A DNA stretch of 64,000 bases. Source: Scleroderma bovista. Taxonomy: Eukaryota > Basidiomycota > Agaricomycetes > Boletales > Sclerodermataceae. The position numbers and the translations under genes were made by a program. The DNA is taken from positions 62,001 through 126,000 of the forward strand of contig JAYMGJ010000321.1 in the NCBI GenBank assembly GCA_037178675.1, in the 5' to 3' direction. Of the stretch, positions 10,343-22,212 are shown one piece after another. Below the pieces are notes generated by a model that searched no databases, was not told the DNA's origin, and worked only from the letters and a program-made list of their open reading frames with translations. How positions within the stretch are numbered: the first letter of the stretch is position 1; each line of letters opens with the position of its first letter.

Positions 10343-13097
10343 ATGTCTTCGACAGCGGGACCTTCGATAAACAGGCGGCGAAAGCAGAAAAGAAGTGCAA
10401 GACCACCTCTGCGGCCCCACAAACTCAAAAAGATTTCTGAAAAACAGGAGCTCGAGGAACTCGATGCAGCAGCAATGCAATTCGTGAGCACGAGAGTCAC
10501 ATTCGAAATATGCGAGAACCACACCGACATTTCGCATCTGAATATTACAGGAGCCCCCGGAAGGCTTGCACGCTTTCGTCGATCTGCCCATATCCAATTA
10601 TACGAAACGCGGTACGAGGACATTTACGAGGAGGAATACGGGGAGATTTACTAGTATTCTATCAGGTTTGAAGAAGTGCTCTTTTGTCAAAATGACGGAT
10701 ATCCAAGCGTCGAGTATACCTGTATCCCTCAAGGGCAAAGACGTGCTGGGTGCGGCTCGTACCGGTAGCGGGAAAACGCTTGCGTTCCTCATCCCAACAC
10801 TCGAGATCCTCCATCGCCGGAGATGGGGACCGCAGGACGGGCTTGGAGCGTTGATAATCTCGCCGACACGTGAACTCGTGAGTTTTTACTGGTTTTTTCT
10901 CTCAGTTTTCCGGATCTGCTATGGTATTTTACCTAGGCAGTTCAAATATTTGAGGTCCTACGGTCAATCGGGTGTTACCACAACTTTTCTGCGGGGTTGA
11001 TCATCGGAGGAAAGAATCTCAAGGACGAGCGCGAGCGGCTGTCTAGGATGAATATACTAGTCGCAACCCCTGGACGGCTCCTGCAACATATGGATCAGAC
11101 ATTCGGTTTCGAGTGCGATAACCTTCAACTTATGAGTAAGTTTGTTGTCGAGAGCTCGTGTTGGCGGAATGTGACATGGACCACTAGTCCTCGACGAAGC
11201 AGACCGCATACTTGACATGGGCTTCGCACGGACGTTATCTGCGCTTCTCTCCCACCTTCCAAAATCCCGTCAAACGCTTCTTTTCTCTGCTACCCAGACC
11301 CAGTCCGTCGCGCAGCTAGCACGTCTCAGCCTGAAAGATCCGGTCTCTATTGGTATTGGCAGTGAAGAGAGCAAGATAGATACTCCTGAGACACTCTCTC
11401 AATACTACAACATCTGCAACCTTGACAAAAAGCTCGACGTTCTTTGGTCTTTCGTCAAGATGCACCTACAATCCAAGGTTCTCGTCTTTCTGTCGAGCGG
11501 AAAGCAAGTCCGTTTCGTCTATGAATCTTTCCGTAGGATGCAACCCGGCATTCCTTTACTTCACCTGCACGGGAAGCAGAAACAATCCGCTAGGCTAGCG
11601 ATGTACACTCGATTTACTTCATCACAACACGCCGTTCTATTTGCCACTGACATCGCAGCTCGTGGTCTAGACTTTCCCTCCGTGGACTGGGTCGTGCAAG
11701 TGGATGCACCCGAGGATGCCGAGACATATATTCATCGTGTCGGCCGGACGGCACGGTACGATAGTTCTGGGAAAGGTCTCCTACTTCTCCTTCCAAGCGA
11801 AGAGGAGGGCATGTTGGCCGCTCTTCAGAACAAAGGGGTCAAGATCGAGCACATCAAGATCAAAGCCAGTAAGACACGCAGCATTCAAAACGACTTGCAA
11901 AAGCTTGCATTCCAAGACCCTGAGATAAAGTACCTCGGGCAACGTGTAGGTTAGCTCCGCGTACCTTCTTCCTCCACCTGGCTCACAATCGACCGTAAAG
12001 GCATTCGTGTCGTATGTTCGCTCTGTGCACCTCCACAAGGACAAGGCCATATTCAAAGTTCACGAACTTCCTGTGGAGGAATTCGCCGCATCTCTGGGTT
12101 TACCTGGAACGCCTAAAATCAAATTCCTAAGTAGGGAACAAACCAAGGGTCGGAAGAATGCGTCCCGGACAGTGGCCGCCCTTCAAGCCGAAATCGATTC
12201 TGAAAAGAAAGATGGCGTCGAGGAAAGTGCAAGCGATTCGGGCTCTGAGGGAAGCGAGAGCGCTGAAAATTCAGGGGAAGAACATAATGATGAAGAATTG
12301 CCATCTCGGGTCTGTTTCACGTCCTCCGATGTTATCATTGTTTGCTTACTTTGGAATATGGTAGCCGTCCGTTCGTACGAAATATGACCGAATGTTTGGT
12401 CGCAAAAACCAAAACATCCTTTCGGAGCACTATGCTAAAATGATTGATCATGGTGACGCGAGTGACGAGGACTTCATCACGTTGAAGCGCGCTGATCATG
12501 ATTTACCGGAGTCAAAGGAGCATGTGGAACACGATGTTGAGGACTTGTCAAAGCGCAAACTCAAGTTGTCGCGGACGAAGCGTATGGTCGCGAAATATGG
12601 GCAGCACGGGCAAAAGCTGATCTTTGACGATGACGGGAATGCGCACGAGGTATACGAAATGGTTGACCCGCAGGAGTTCTACAAACATGGGATAGATTCT
12701 GTCAAGGAGGCTGGGAGGAAATTTGCAGAGGGAGAGAAAGGGAAACTGAAGGAGGCTGACGCCGTGGACAAGGAAGTAGCCAAGGAGAAAAAGAAAGAGA
12801 AAAAACGAAAGCGCAAGGAGCGCGAGAAAGGGGTAAGTTGATAGGCATACCTTGGCATTTATCTTTGCACTGACACGCGTCTACGAATAGTCTCGCGACC
12901 AAGAGGGAACGAATGGAGCCGTTGTTGCGCCGTTGTCGGATGACGACGGCTACGTCAGCCCTAATTTCGACCTGCCCTCGGGGAGTGAATCCGATGTGGA
13001 GCCTGCTCCAAAGCGCCCCAAGGGCTCTTCCCGACCGCACCTCCAGAACTTGGAAGACGAAGAAGCGCTTGCCTTGCGTTTCCTGCGGAATCAGTGA
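10343..13097 (+). CDS. DBP4: ATP-dependent DEAD-box RNA helicase DBP4 (DDX10/Hca4)
   Basis: This nucleolar helicase family acts in 18S rRNA processing and small-subunit assembly, linked to U14 snoRNA release. After splicing, all helicase motifs are present: a Q-motif region (MTDIQ), Walker A (AARTGSGKT), PTREL, GLIIGG, the DEAD box ([13 protein letters not shown]), SAT (LLFSATQTQ), [23 protein letters not shown] and [10 protein letters not shown]. After the core comes the family-typical [11 protein letters not shown] segment, then an acidic and Lys-rich tail ([14 protein letters not shown] segment; [12 protein letters not shown]) ending LRFLRNQ and TGA. Introns include about 10484-10549, 10612-10668, 10879-10936, 11135-11187 and about 12834-12890. 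The start at 10343 gives [18 protein letters not shown], a basic N-terminus usual for Dbp4. The 3' end faces the Nudix gene with a gap of about 95 bp. Confidence 0.95.
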
Positions 13098-13192
13098 GGT
13101 TGCCATCTCCATCATACTTCTACTTTAGGTAAAACATGGTTATTTTCCATCTTGCTACATTCTGTTGCACATTATATCTGAGCAACACATCT

Positions 13193-13732
13193 TTACGGGT
13201 AACATGACTGAATGAGCGCCAGTGCTCTATCTACTATATTTCTATCGTCTTGATAAGTCAGCGTTTTCAAGGCCTCGTCTGAGGCAATAAATTCTGAGCG
13301 GTAGTTCTCTGAAGCCGTCTGCGTGCCCTCTTCCTTCTCGCCATTTACAATGGTCAAGTACCACCAGATGATCTTTGTCCCATTTTGATCTCTGAGGGTG
13401 ACAGCAAAAGGCTCCGTAGCGCCTTGCATGGCATGCGGCTTGTCCACCATGTTGGCGTTTGGTGGAGGAGCCCTTGTCATCATTGCGCAGGGTAGGAGCT
13501 TGCAGGGGTATCCAGTTTCTTCGTATGTTTCCCGGACAGCGGCGTGCTCCGTTGTTTCGCCACAATCTTTGCGTCCTTTGGGTAGAACGTAGATATGACG
13601 TACGGGATCGTGTAGAACACATATCTGCCACTGGTCCTCGGCGTCTCTGCGAAACAGGACGGATCCTGCACAGATGACGAATGCTTCGCTGAAATGGACA
13701 ACGGACGGCTTCGGCCAAGGTAAACCATCCAT
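13193..13732 (-). CDS. Nudix hydrolase, diphosphoinositol-polyphosphate type
   Basis: A single exon of 179 codons starts at 13732. The Nudix box GX5EX7REUXEEXGU is intact: GRKDCGE, seven residues, then RETYEETGY. The flanking YVLPKGRKD and the N-terminal beta strands (AGSVLFRRD, ICVLHD) resemble the small fungal Nudix enzymes that cleave diphosphoinositol polyphosphates or dinucleoside polyphosphates. The substrate cannot be read from the sequence. The C-terminal half is longer than in minimal DIPPs and has a WWYLTIV strand, typical of basidiomycete members. It is convergent with DBP4 and divergent from BTN1, with which it shares a 480 bp intergenic region. Confidence 0.88.
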   Translation of the reverse strand: MDGLPWPKPSVVHFSEAFVICAGSVLFRRDAEDQWQICVLHDPVRHIYVLPKGRKDCGETTEHAAVRETYEETGYPCKLLPCAMMTRAPPPNANMVDKPHAMQGATEPFAVTLRDQNGTKIIWWYLTIVNGEKEEGTQTASENYRSEFIASDEALKTLTYQDDRNIVDRALALIQSCYP

Positions 13733-14212
13733 CGTTGATGCAACGGCGGAGGTCTGAAAGTCTACATCATGGGTAAATGCGTTCAGCGATGGATGATCTC
13801 TTACACGATGTTACGACGACTGAGCGAGGAATCACGTGGGAACACACGGCCAAGTTCTGCTCCGTCGCCCGGGAACACTCCGGGCTGCCTCGGACCTTCG
13901 GGGCAAGAAATCTAAGTTAGGTGCACGAAAAGGCCTTCCCTCCATCGCACGGGAAGCAGTTGGCGCCCGTGAACGACCTCCAGCGTGGGGGTTGACTTGG
14001 TTCACTGCCCGAAAGTGTCCCGTTCAGGGTGATGCGGACCAGCTGTCGACGGCGTGCAAGCCAGGCTCCGTGCGAAAGAAAAGAAACGTTGGATGCATGC
14101 GGCACGGAACTACAAGGCCGACGAGGCCACAGCAGAAACGCTGGAGCTCAGAAACTTGGCCGCACCCACCGCATCCACTCTCCCCACAGACGACGCAACT
14201 CACTCGCCGACC
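13733..14212. promoter_or_regulatory. Divergent promoter region, Nudix (-) / BTN1 (+)
   Basis: The 480 bp lie between the ATG of the Nudix gene and the ATG of BTN1. Open frames run through it on the plus strand but lack recognisable content. No individual site can be named. Confidence 0.4.
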
Positions 14213-16289
14213 ATGGCCTTAGACATCGAGCGTCTGGACAGCCACAGATTCGATGGAGGTACAAGTCCACCACAAGGTAGGGATCGACCCGCAAAGGGAC
14301 GCGGTGTGTTGACTGCTATGAAGGATATCCCAACCTGGGGCTTGGCGTCAAGCAGCACCCTCACACGCAAGAAGCTCACCAGCACCTGTCGCGGTGGTCA
14401 CTTGTCCATCTCTGCATCGCATACTCATGGTTCTTGCACAACAGGTGAAAGACGCCCGCTCTTCAAGCTCGGTTTGTCGTTCTTCCTTTTCGGGCTCATC
14501 AACAACGGTGCATACTCCATCCCCATCTGTATGTCCTCCGTTAAACTAGCCCCTCTGCAGTACTTTACGTGATTATCCTCTCCGCTGCACTTGACCTTGT
14601 GCCCCCATCCACCCCAAAGGGTGTCATTGCCTTTTGCAATATCGCCCCATCTCTGCTAGCAAAGCTCGCATGGCCATACTTTTTGAAGGGAAAAATTAGA
14701 TATACCAAGCGCATCCTCGGATGTTGCATTCTTAGTTTCATCGGTATGCTGGTAAGCGCACATGGCCCCGCACCCTCAGCAAGCATTCACAATACCTCCA
14801 AAGGGCGTTGCATTCCATGAAACCTTGTTATCACGACTACTCGGAATTTCCCTGGCTTCTTTTTCCTCTGGCAAGTCACATTTCTTACATGTAATTGCTG
14901 ACACTAAGACAATGCAGGCCTCGGTGAGATCACATTCCTACAATTATCAACCACATACAGTCCAGCTAGTATCGGCGGCCACAGCGTTGGGTAAGTGAGA
15001 AAATAATTATCGTGGTTCCCATTGAGCTGAAGGCCTCAAGTTATTTTGCATCTGGAACGGGTGCTGCTGGTCTCGTCGGCGCCTTTTTATGGTGGGAATT
15101 ACGTTGGTTGGGAGTCCAGACTGGCGTTGGAATCTCATCTGTAAGTAGTCCGTCCATAACAAAGGTCGGTAATCTGACATCTGCCAAAGGTATTACCGTT
15201 TGTTTTACCTCTCACCTATTTCCTCTTGCTCCCACGTCCGGCTATGTTTACGGATTCCGCATCATCCTTTTCCCCCTACACCGCACTCCCTGTCGATGAT
15301 CCCGAAGTATCGACGATAAATACATCGGAAGCATCCACCCTCCTTGGCAACGTGACTAAATCCGCTCCTTCCTTGACCGCTGCAGACAAATGGAGACTCC
15401 TGAAACCGATGTTATTCAAGTACATGCTCCCACTATGTAAGTCTTTACGGTTCTTTTATACACACCGGCTGATAGGATTGGGTAGTCTGTGTTTACCTGG
15501 TGAGTGCATATCTGAACATATCAGGAGATCGTTCATGCCCAATGTATGCTATAGTATGAATATACTATCAACCAGGTACACTACTCTTTCAACCTGCGCT
15601 AATCGCGACTCGCTAATCTTGATTCAACCTCCAGGGTATCGCTCCGACGCTTCTTTATCCAGTACCTTCTCCAGACCGCTACGGTTTCCTGAGCAAGATT
15701 ATACACTCCATCAGGGACTACTACCCGTTATGGCAGGTGCGTTATATCCTTTCTGCAAACATCTTCCCCACCTACCTTGCATCCGCCAGCTGGTCTACCA
15801 AACGACGGTGTTCATGTCTCGCTCTTCCATCTCCCTTGGAATACCGCCCCTCCCTACCCGACTTCTTCCACTCCCAGCCATAGTCCAACTGACAATTTTG
15901 TTGACGTTGGCATACGAATCCGCCGTTGGGATCTTTGCCGAAGACCATGAAGGTCGAAGTATCCTATTCGTCTTTATCCTCATCAGCATCGAAGGTATCT
16001 GTGGTGGACTTGCATAGTACGTTTAGCCGTCTCAGCGCTTCACATCCATATTTTGAGGGACATCTTTCACAGCGTCAACGTCTTCTATCAGATCAACCAC
16101 GAGCGACCGGACCCGTCGTTGGTGGAAGATGAGGAATTGTCGAAGCAGGAATGCGAGTTCAAGATGGGCTCTTTAGGGTTCTCGGACAGTTCTGGCATTC
16201 TGCTCGCGTCCTTGCTGTCTATGCCAACCGAGATAGAGCTTTGCAGACTACAAGTGGCCCGTGGAAAGCACCTCTGTCAAGGGCTATGA
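14213..16289 (+). CDS. BTN1: Battenin/CLN3 homologue, vacuolar membrane protein
   Basis: The CLN3/Btn1 family is a vacuolar (lysosomal) multi-pass membrane protein involved in pH and basic amino-acid balance. The N-terminus is built by splicing 14213-14276 to 14445: MALDIERLDSHRFDGG, then PLFKLGLSFFLFGLINN. Strong family segments follow: VLYVIILSAALDLVPP, GVIAFCNIAPSL, LGEITFLQLST, SVGYFASGTGAAGLVGA, RDYYPLWQ, YQTTVFMSRSSISLG, PPLPTRLLPLPAIVQ, FVFILISIEGICGGLAYVNVF, SSGILLASLLSMPTEIELC and QVARGKHLC. About ten hydrophobic helices are visible. One intron (14871-14917) uses a GC donor (G|GCAAGT) rather than GT. The length and order match the family. The stop is TGA at 16287, facing the 3' end of the Zn2Cys6 gene. 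Confidence 0.95.
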
Positions 16290-16468
16290 TAGCCTGGTGA
16301 TGAATTCATGTATGATAGATAACATGTACAATTGCTCTATGTTACAAATCCTCCTGGTAGTGACCAATGCCTGCAACTAATTAACGTGTACATGCTGTAG
16401 ATGGCAAAGAAAACCTGTGTATTCCACAATAAAACAATAAAATCCAAAGAAGTCACATGAAGTCCCCC

Positions 16469-19400
16469 TCAGAACGACGACTGCCTAGGAGACCCAACGT
16501 AGATGCGGAATGACTGCCAAGTTTCTTGCAAATCATGTGGAGCAAAGGCGGTCGTATAATCAGTTGGTGCCGACTGTGTGAGGGAAGTGTGGTGCGCGGG
16601 AAAGAGAAGCGGCTGTTGATCCCAGTGTTGCGAGCTATCCCAGTGCTGTTGGGATAGATGCGGATGACCGACGCTCGAGCCCAGGTGCGTGTCGTGAGAT
16701 GGAGGTATATGGTGAGAAAATGTCGGAGTGGTATAATCTTGCGAGTGCTGTAAAGAGAATTCCGATTCAAGCTGGTATTGGTGTGGATGTGTCGTATGGT
16801 GAAGAGCTGGATGATAGCTTTGTGGACGTTGGCCCACGTCTGTCTGGAATTGCTGGAACTGATCTTGCCCAGTTGAGGCTGTAGGATGAGGGTGGCCGAA
16901 TTGAAACTGAACGTGTTCATCTGTGCAGTGCTGCACTGAAGGTGCGGGCTCTGGGTGGGAGGTTTGAGTGTCCCCACGGTAGCTCTCTCCGCACCATGTG
17001 CGAGGCCGCTGAGAACCAATCGTAGAGGGCGCCTGAACAGCGGGGTCAGGATGTCCAGTTACCCCCGGAACCTCTGGCACGGTAGTCTGCTGCCGATGGT
17101 CTTCCGTGGCCATTATCCCTACTGACTCTGCAAGCAACTTCTCAACGTCCGGCTCGGGGTAAAAATCTTCGCGTTGAGCTTCCAAGATTTGACTATTGAG
17201 ACGTACATCAAAATCGGCCCACTGGCCACGCAGAGAAGGGTGCAGGCCTGGGAAGTCCACAATTTCCGGGCCAGAAGGCCCTACAGACGATGCCGCATCA
17301 GAAGAGCCAGTGTCACTCGTCGCAGTGGCTGCAGGATGGCGACTGCTAGCTTGCGAGGAGCTCGGTTGCATTCGATCTCTCATAGATACTCTATGGGTCC
17401 GGCCACTGAAGATGGACAGCTCGTCTTTGGGCTCGTTGTGTGTAGACGGTGCAAATATGTCTTTTGTGCGCGTCACTGCAGGCTTGGAAGTCTTGTAGGC
17501 CTGCTCTGCCTTTTGCAATAGTCGCTGAAGAATAGGCTGTGGACAGTCTGAGTCATCCCAGTGGTATATACTAGGGAGCTGCAGTGTACAGACCAGAAAT
17601 TTCCCTGCGCGACTGCCATGCGCTGAGGCCCTTTCGAATAGATCAACAGCCTACCGCAATCCAGGTGAGGAAAAGTCTGTCGAGAATGAATATTGCCGGC
17701 CACTCACCCTACGCAATTCTGCCAAAGCAACGCACGTAACCTTTGAACGCGTCCCCTTGCCCGTGGCATGGGTTACTACCGACGATAACATGATCTACGG
17801 AAGTCAGGGGTAGTTGTTGGATTAAAAGCAACGTAATGTCATAATCTTACAGCTGATGAGAATCCATGGGCCCACAGAGCCCAGAAGCGTGCTGTCTGAG
17901 CCGGGAAGAGATCAAACTGTGAACGTAGGGTGGCCAGAATTTCGCAAGAATTTCGATAGCCGGCCAAAAAGGAAGGGGCGAATGGACTGCTCATCGGATT
18001 TCCGGGATAATTAGAAACAGCTTCGACAAAAAAACATCGATGGATGTACAATAGAACTACGTGGTTGGTGTCAGCAACGTGTAATATAGTGAGCTGGAAC
18101 GAACCTGAGCAGCGGAAGTTCATCGCCATCGTCGCATGTAGCGCATGCTGCGGGTATTTCGGTATCTCCATATCACGGACTTTGCGGTCGAGCTCGATAA
18201 TGACAGAATATCTTGGAGCATTTGCAGTTTGCATGTTTTGGGCCACAGGGGCTATACATTCATGTGCAAATCTTGCTTTCCAGGCAGCGACTGCCAAGCT
18301 AAACCTCAGCTCAGATATAATAACAAAATCTGGAGTGCATACATCCCGGGATCACGGTGCCATCGTCGTCTAGGGTAGAATCTGTGTCATTTGGTAGTTC
18401 ACAGTCTACGCATGCCAGATGGAATGTGGCAAGGCGTCCGGTAGCAAGGCTCTATACCGGTATTGTGTTAAGGGAAATTTCGGGTTTTACAAGAAGTGCA
18501 TCCCACCTGCATGGATTCAAGGAAGAAAAGCTCCCAAAATAGGTCACGCCTTTTCTGTACTTCGAACGAAGGAAGATGCCAGCGAGCGCAATCACGATCT
18601 AGGCCCTAATGAGCTCATCATCACATAACATTTCTGAAACGCTCACGAAGGCCGATCTAGTAAAACAGACTTGAGGGCCAAGTTAGTAAATGATAAGGAA
18701 ACCAGTTCACTTACACTTTGGGCGAGCTTCGCTGCAATGCTAACGGCATTCCAAGCACACTCAATGCTATTTTCCCCGCCACAGGGCCCGTAATACATAC
18801 ACATGATAATCAAGGTCTGAACAGTTGCAACAGACGGCGTGCTCTCCATCACGGGTTCAAGGTTCAATGCCGCCTTTGTCAGCTCGAAATAAACCTTAGC
18901 TTCGTCGTTTTCAGGGCCACAAGGAAGAGTGTCATCATATAGGGACCCTATGCAAAGTACGGCGAAAAGTAAGGCCAGTTCGTGCGGGGTCTTGTTTGGG
19001 GATCTGAGAGAAACTGAACCTGCTGGGTCTGTGGTAACTGTCACGGAGACCGGTGGAAGGAGATCCGTAGCTTCGTCATACCACATGGGAAGAGACTCTT
19101 CCAGCAATTGCCGTCTGGACACTGCACTCATCAACCAAGCTAATTTGGACAAGTAAATCTCGCATAGCTGGCGTGCGCGTTGCCAAGAAGGAAGATGGTA
19201 TTGCACCAAGTAGTCAAGATCCACGGCGCTATCGAACGCCAAGGCAAGAGGAAAAGAGTGTGAGAGGCGCCTTACCGCCTCGGGCAGTTCGTGTGAAGGG
19301 CGTTCTTGTAGGTGTGGCGGTGGGGGTTCCGCACGTTCTCCCTAGCGAGGGCAAATACGAGTTTTAAAATCCCAAGGATCGAAAGTCTATTCGATTACCA

Positions 19401-20163
19401 CTTACGATCAATAGACTCTGGTTTGATCGCAAATTTTAGCAGGCATCACTATAGGGAAAAGCCACAATACCTCGTGACCGGCAGATGGACCATAGAACGT
19501 TGCAGCGCCGTCATTCCTCAATGCCAACGTACCAAATGCTTGAATATAGTTATCTTCGTTGGCTGCTCTGCTTCCCTTTGAGACCTTGTCTTCGTCTATA
19601 GCAGTATGGAGATCAATAATGGACTTGACTGCAACGAGATCCCTGTTTAAAAGCGGGTGTTGTTCTCCAGGCGAAACTACAGACTGGAGGATAGCGAGTG
19701 CATCCTCGAGTTGACGGATTCGTTCGCTCATTTGAGAAATCTTGTGGTGGAGTGCCTCCGTGTCTGCCAGTACAAACCTAATAACACCATGCAACGAAAA
19801 TGAGTACTGGTCACCAAATTCCCTATATGCGCTGACCGAGTCCCCTGTCCTGTTGCAAGGCTCCCTGTTCAGGCCCACATTAACAGCTAATTGGTCCGTG
19901 AAAATGGAGCCGCGACTCACCATTGGGACAGATAGCAGAGCAACCACGACGTTTGCAGGATGAACAAGGGACTGTCTTGTCGCATTTCAACTTCAATCTA
20001 GGCAGCACATAACCGTGTCCTAACTTTCCGTGACGGAGATTAGTAAAGGTGTTGCATACCTCCGACACTCCGCACACGATATAGCACCTCGGTTCCGCTT
20101 CTGCTCCTTGTCGATGGCTTTCTGGATCTCCTTGCTTTCCTGGCGTGCATTCCCGCGAGGCAT
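16469..20163 (-). CDS. Zn2Cys6 transcription factor with fungal-specific TF domain
   Basis: The start at 20163 (MPRGNARQESKEIQKA) leads into ISCAECRR, spliced to LKLKCDKTVPCSSCKRRG and SAICPNG. This gives the six cysteines of a fungal binuclear zinc cluster (CX2C, X6, C, X5, C, X2, C, X8, C). A short coiled coil follows (HHKISQMSERIRQLEDALA, about 19700), the usual dimerisation linker. The middle (about 18300-19240) reads like the fungal-specific TF domain, with HELALLFAVLCIGSLYDD, TVQTLIIMCMYY, SIAAKLAQS, RPASLPHSIWHACVDCELP and WKARFAHECIAP. The last exon (16469-17518) encodes a disordered Gln/His/Ser/Pro-rich tail of about 350 residues, a plausible activation domain. Many short introns are present and not all were placed. 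Target genes are unknown. The gene is convergent with BTN1. Confidence 0.88.
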
Positions 20164-20899
20164 TCCAAAGTCTTGCGGCTCGATCGAACAACTCAAATGC
20201 AACGGCGGGTAAAGAGGGGATGGGTAATCGATATGAGACCTCACTCTATGAACGAATATTTGAAGGCGAACGGTTTGCAGTGATGTCTGAGCGCTATCGG
20301 AAGCTACGTTAGGTAAATGCAGGATGATGATACTATGATAGCTGATGCTCAGCAGGGCCAGGCAGGCAGGCTGCATAGTACTAACCACACAGGACGTGTC
20401 TTCAAACAGTGCCTGTTCGTGGCACATGATACACGAGACGATCTCAGACGACGAGATGCAGTACGTTCTAACTAGAAGAAAAAGTCTAAAGACTCCAGAA
20501 GCCTGTTCCGCTCAGCGCGTGCCCCGCGCGGATGACATGTACGACCGTCGCCCGTCTTGGAAACGGAACTGCAGATTTAGGTTTTTAGTGCCTTTAAAAT
20601 TGGATCCGTCTTGGCCGCTGTTCTTTACTTCCCTGCGGACCACGGTTTCCTATTCGTGTATACATAAATGAATGCTGAAAAATGAAGTGCTAACTGCGGG
20701 GGCCCAGAATCATGCTGATTCAACGGGCGCGATGCAGATTCTTCGTGCGCTCAAATGGGGAAAGATGGCATTCTGAACAGGTGCTACTGATCACCGATTG
20801 GTTCCGTATACCGCATAGGTTAGTTTATTATACAAATCGAAAGAAAATAGAAATACCACAAAGTACACAACAGTGTCAATTACGGTCGGTCTCCGTACA
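20164..20899. other. Intergenic, promoter of the Zn2Cys6 gene
   Basis: The 736 bp lie between the start of the Zn2Cys6 factor and the 3' end of the HVA22-like gene. Open frames are short and motif-free. No other feature is supported. Confidence 0.45.
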
Positions 20900-21886
20900 T
20901 CAGTCAGACTTCTGCTTCCCGGACGCCGACCGGCCTAAACCAAACCAGCTGGTAGGCCGCGCAGCACTGGTTTCCCGCCCCGACCCGCCGTCGCCCGCAC
21001 CGACATCATACCCTTCCGAATCACTCGGTACGTCCACTTTTTCGAACCGACTGGACGCCCCTCGGTCACGTAAATCAGAATCAGAAGAATTGCGAGAAGA
21101 CGGCTCAACCTGGTGCCGACGGTCCTGACGAGTAGCGCCAGAAGAATTACCGGGAGAACGCCATCCTTCAGCCGATGCTGTGCCCTGGTGGAGGAGAGCT
21201 GCGCCAGAAGCAAGAATGCTCGGACCGTAGGATCGCCACAGCCCCACGACAAGCTGCGCAGGTCCAGATGCTGGATCAGCAAGGGTAGGTTGGGCACCTG
21301 AATTCGCTGCCGCAGCTAGGCCGCCAGAAGACGGTGTCTGTGTCGGCTGGCCCAGGGCAGCCGCAACTTGCTCCCATACTGCACGGAAACGTTCCTGGAC
21401 AAAGGTGTAAATACGGGCCTTGAATGATGCGATAGCCGCATCAATCTCCGATTCATGAGCATGGAAGAAAGGCTGGAGGTGATTGATGTAAAGATATGAG
21501 GATCCCTGAGTCTGTGGAAGCACAAGGTAGAGCAGGAACAGCGTCTTTATGAAGTAATACATCGGGATCCTGGGGAAATCGCACGGTAATTCGAGTGCGC
21601 CAAACTTGAGCGGAGGACATTCCAAGGCGAAAAGCTGCTCACCATGACACCAGCCATTCGGCAACATACTCGACTCCAACGATGCATCCTAGCACCGACC
21701 AGTACATGAGCCATCGTTCAATATCCTCCTCGGAGGCGGGTCTTTGTGAGAGGGTCTTGTAGGACGCATAGCCTGGATAGAGAAATGCAACAACCGAACT
21801 ACACGACGAACCATTAGCAGCACGTCATACAGCAGCGTCAACTCTTTTGCTCACGTCGTTATACATGAGATAAGGTAAAAGAACAT
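20900..21886 (-). CDS. TB2/DP1/HVA22 (REEP/Yop1-like) ER-shaping membrane protein
   Basis: The spliced N-terminus MFFYLISCITTSVVAFLYPG followed by YASYKTLSQRPASEEDIERW, LMYWSVLGCIVGVEYVAEW and FYYFIKTLFLLYLVLPQTQG (PMYYFIKT here) is the TB2/DP1/HVA22 signature. Family members insert hydrophobic hairpins to curve tubular endoplasmic reticulum and act in vesicle traffic. Then come SSYLYINHLQPFFHAHE and an amphipathic stretch. The C-terminal half is long, Ser/Gly-rich and disordered, ending ASGKQKSD. Two introns are clear: one follows the ITT codons (about 21807-21854), and one follows LVSW (about 21575-21650). It is longer than yeast Yop1 because of the tail, as is common in basidiomycetes. Confidence 0.9.
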
Positions 21887-22212
21887 AGCAGCGGTAAGAT
21901 ATGTGGTGGAATGCAGTGAGCAGGTTTGGTGGCTTTTACTCGCGTCGGAGGGGCGACCATCGTATGGATCGTGTCTGCAATGCGGCGCTTACATAATACA
22001 ACTAGACCTAACTCATACATGGAATGAAAGGTTGCAGAAAAATAACACAAACCCACAGGCGAGAAGGTCGCATATGTACTGGCAAGAGAAACGGGTAAGG
22101 TAAAGGGTAACTCGATGACGGATAGGATGAATCGCATAGCCCAGGCTCACTCTCTCTTCACCCAAGGTATGACATAGATATTCGGTGACGCACAGGATAA
22201 AGCAACGCAGGC

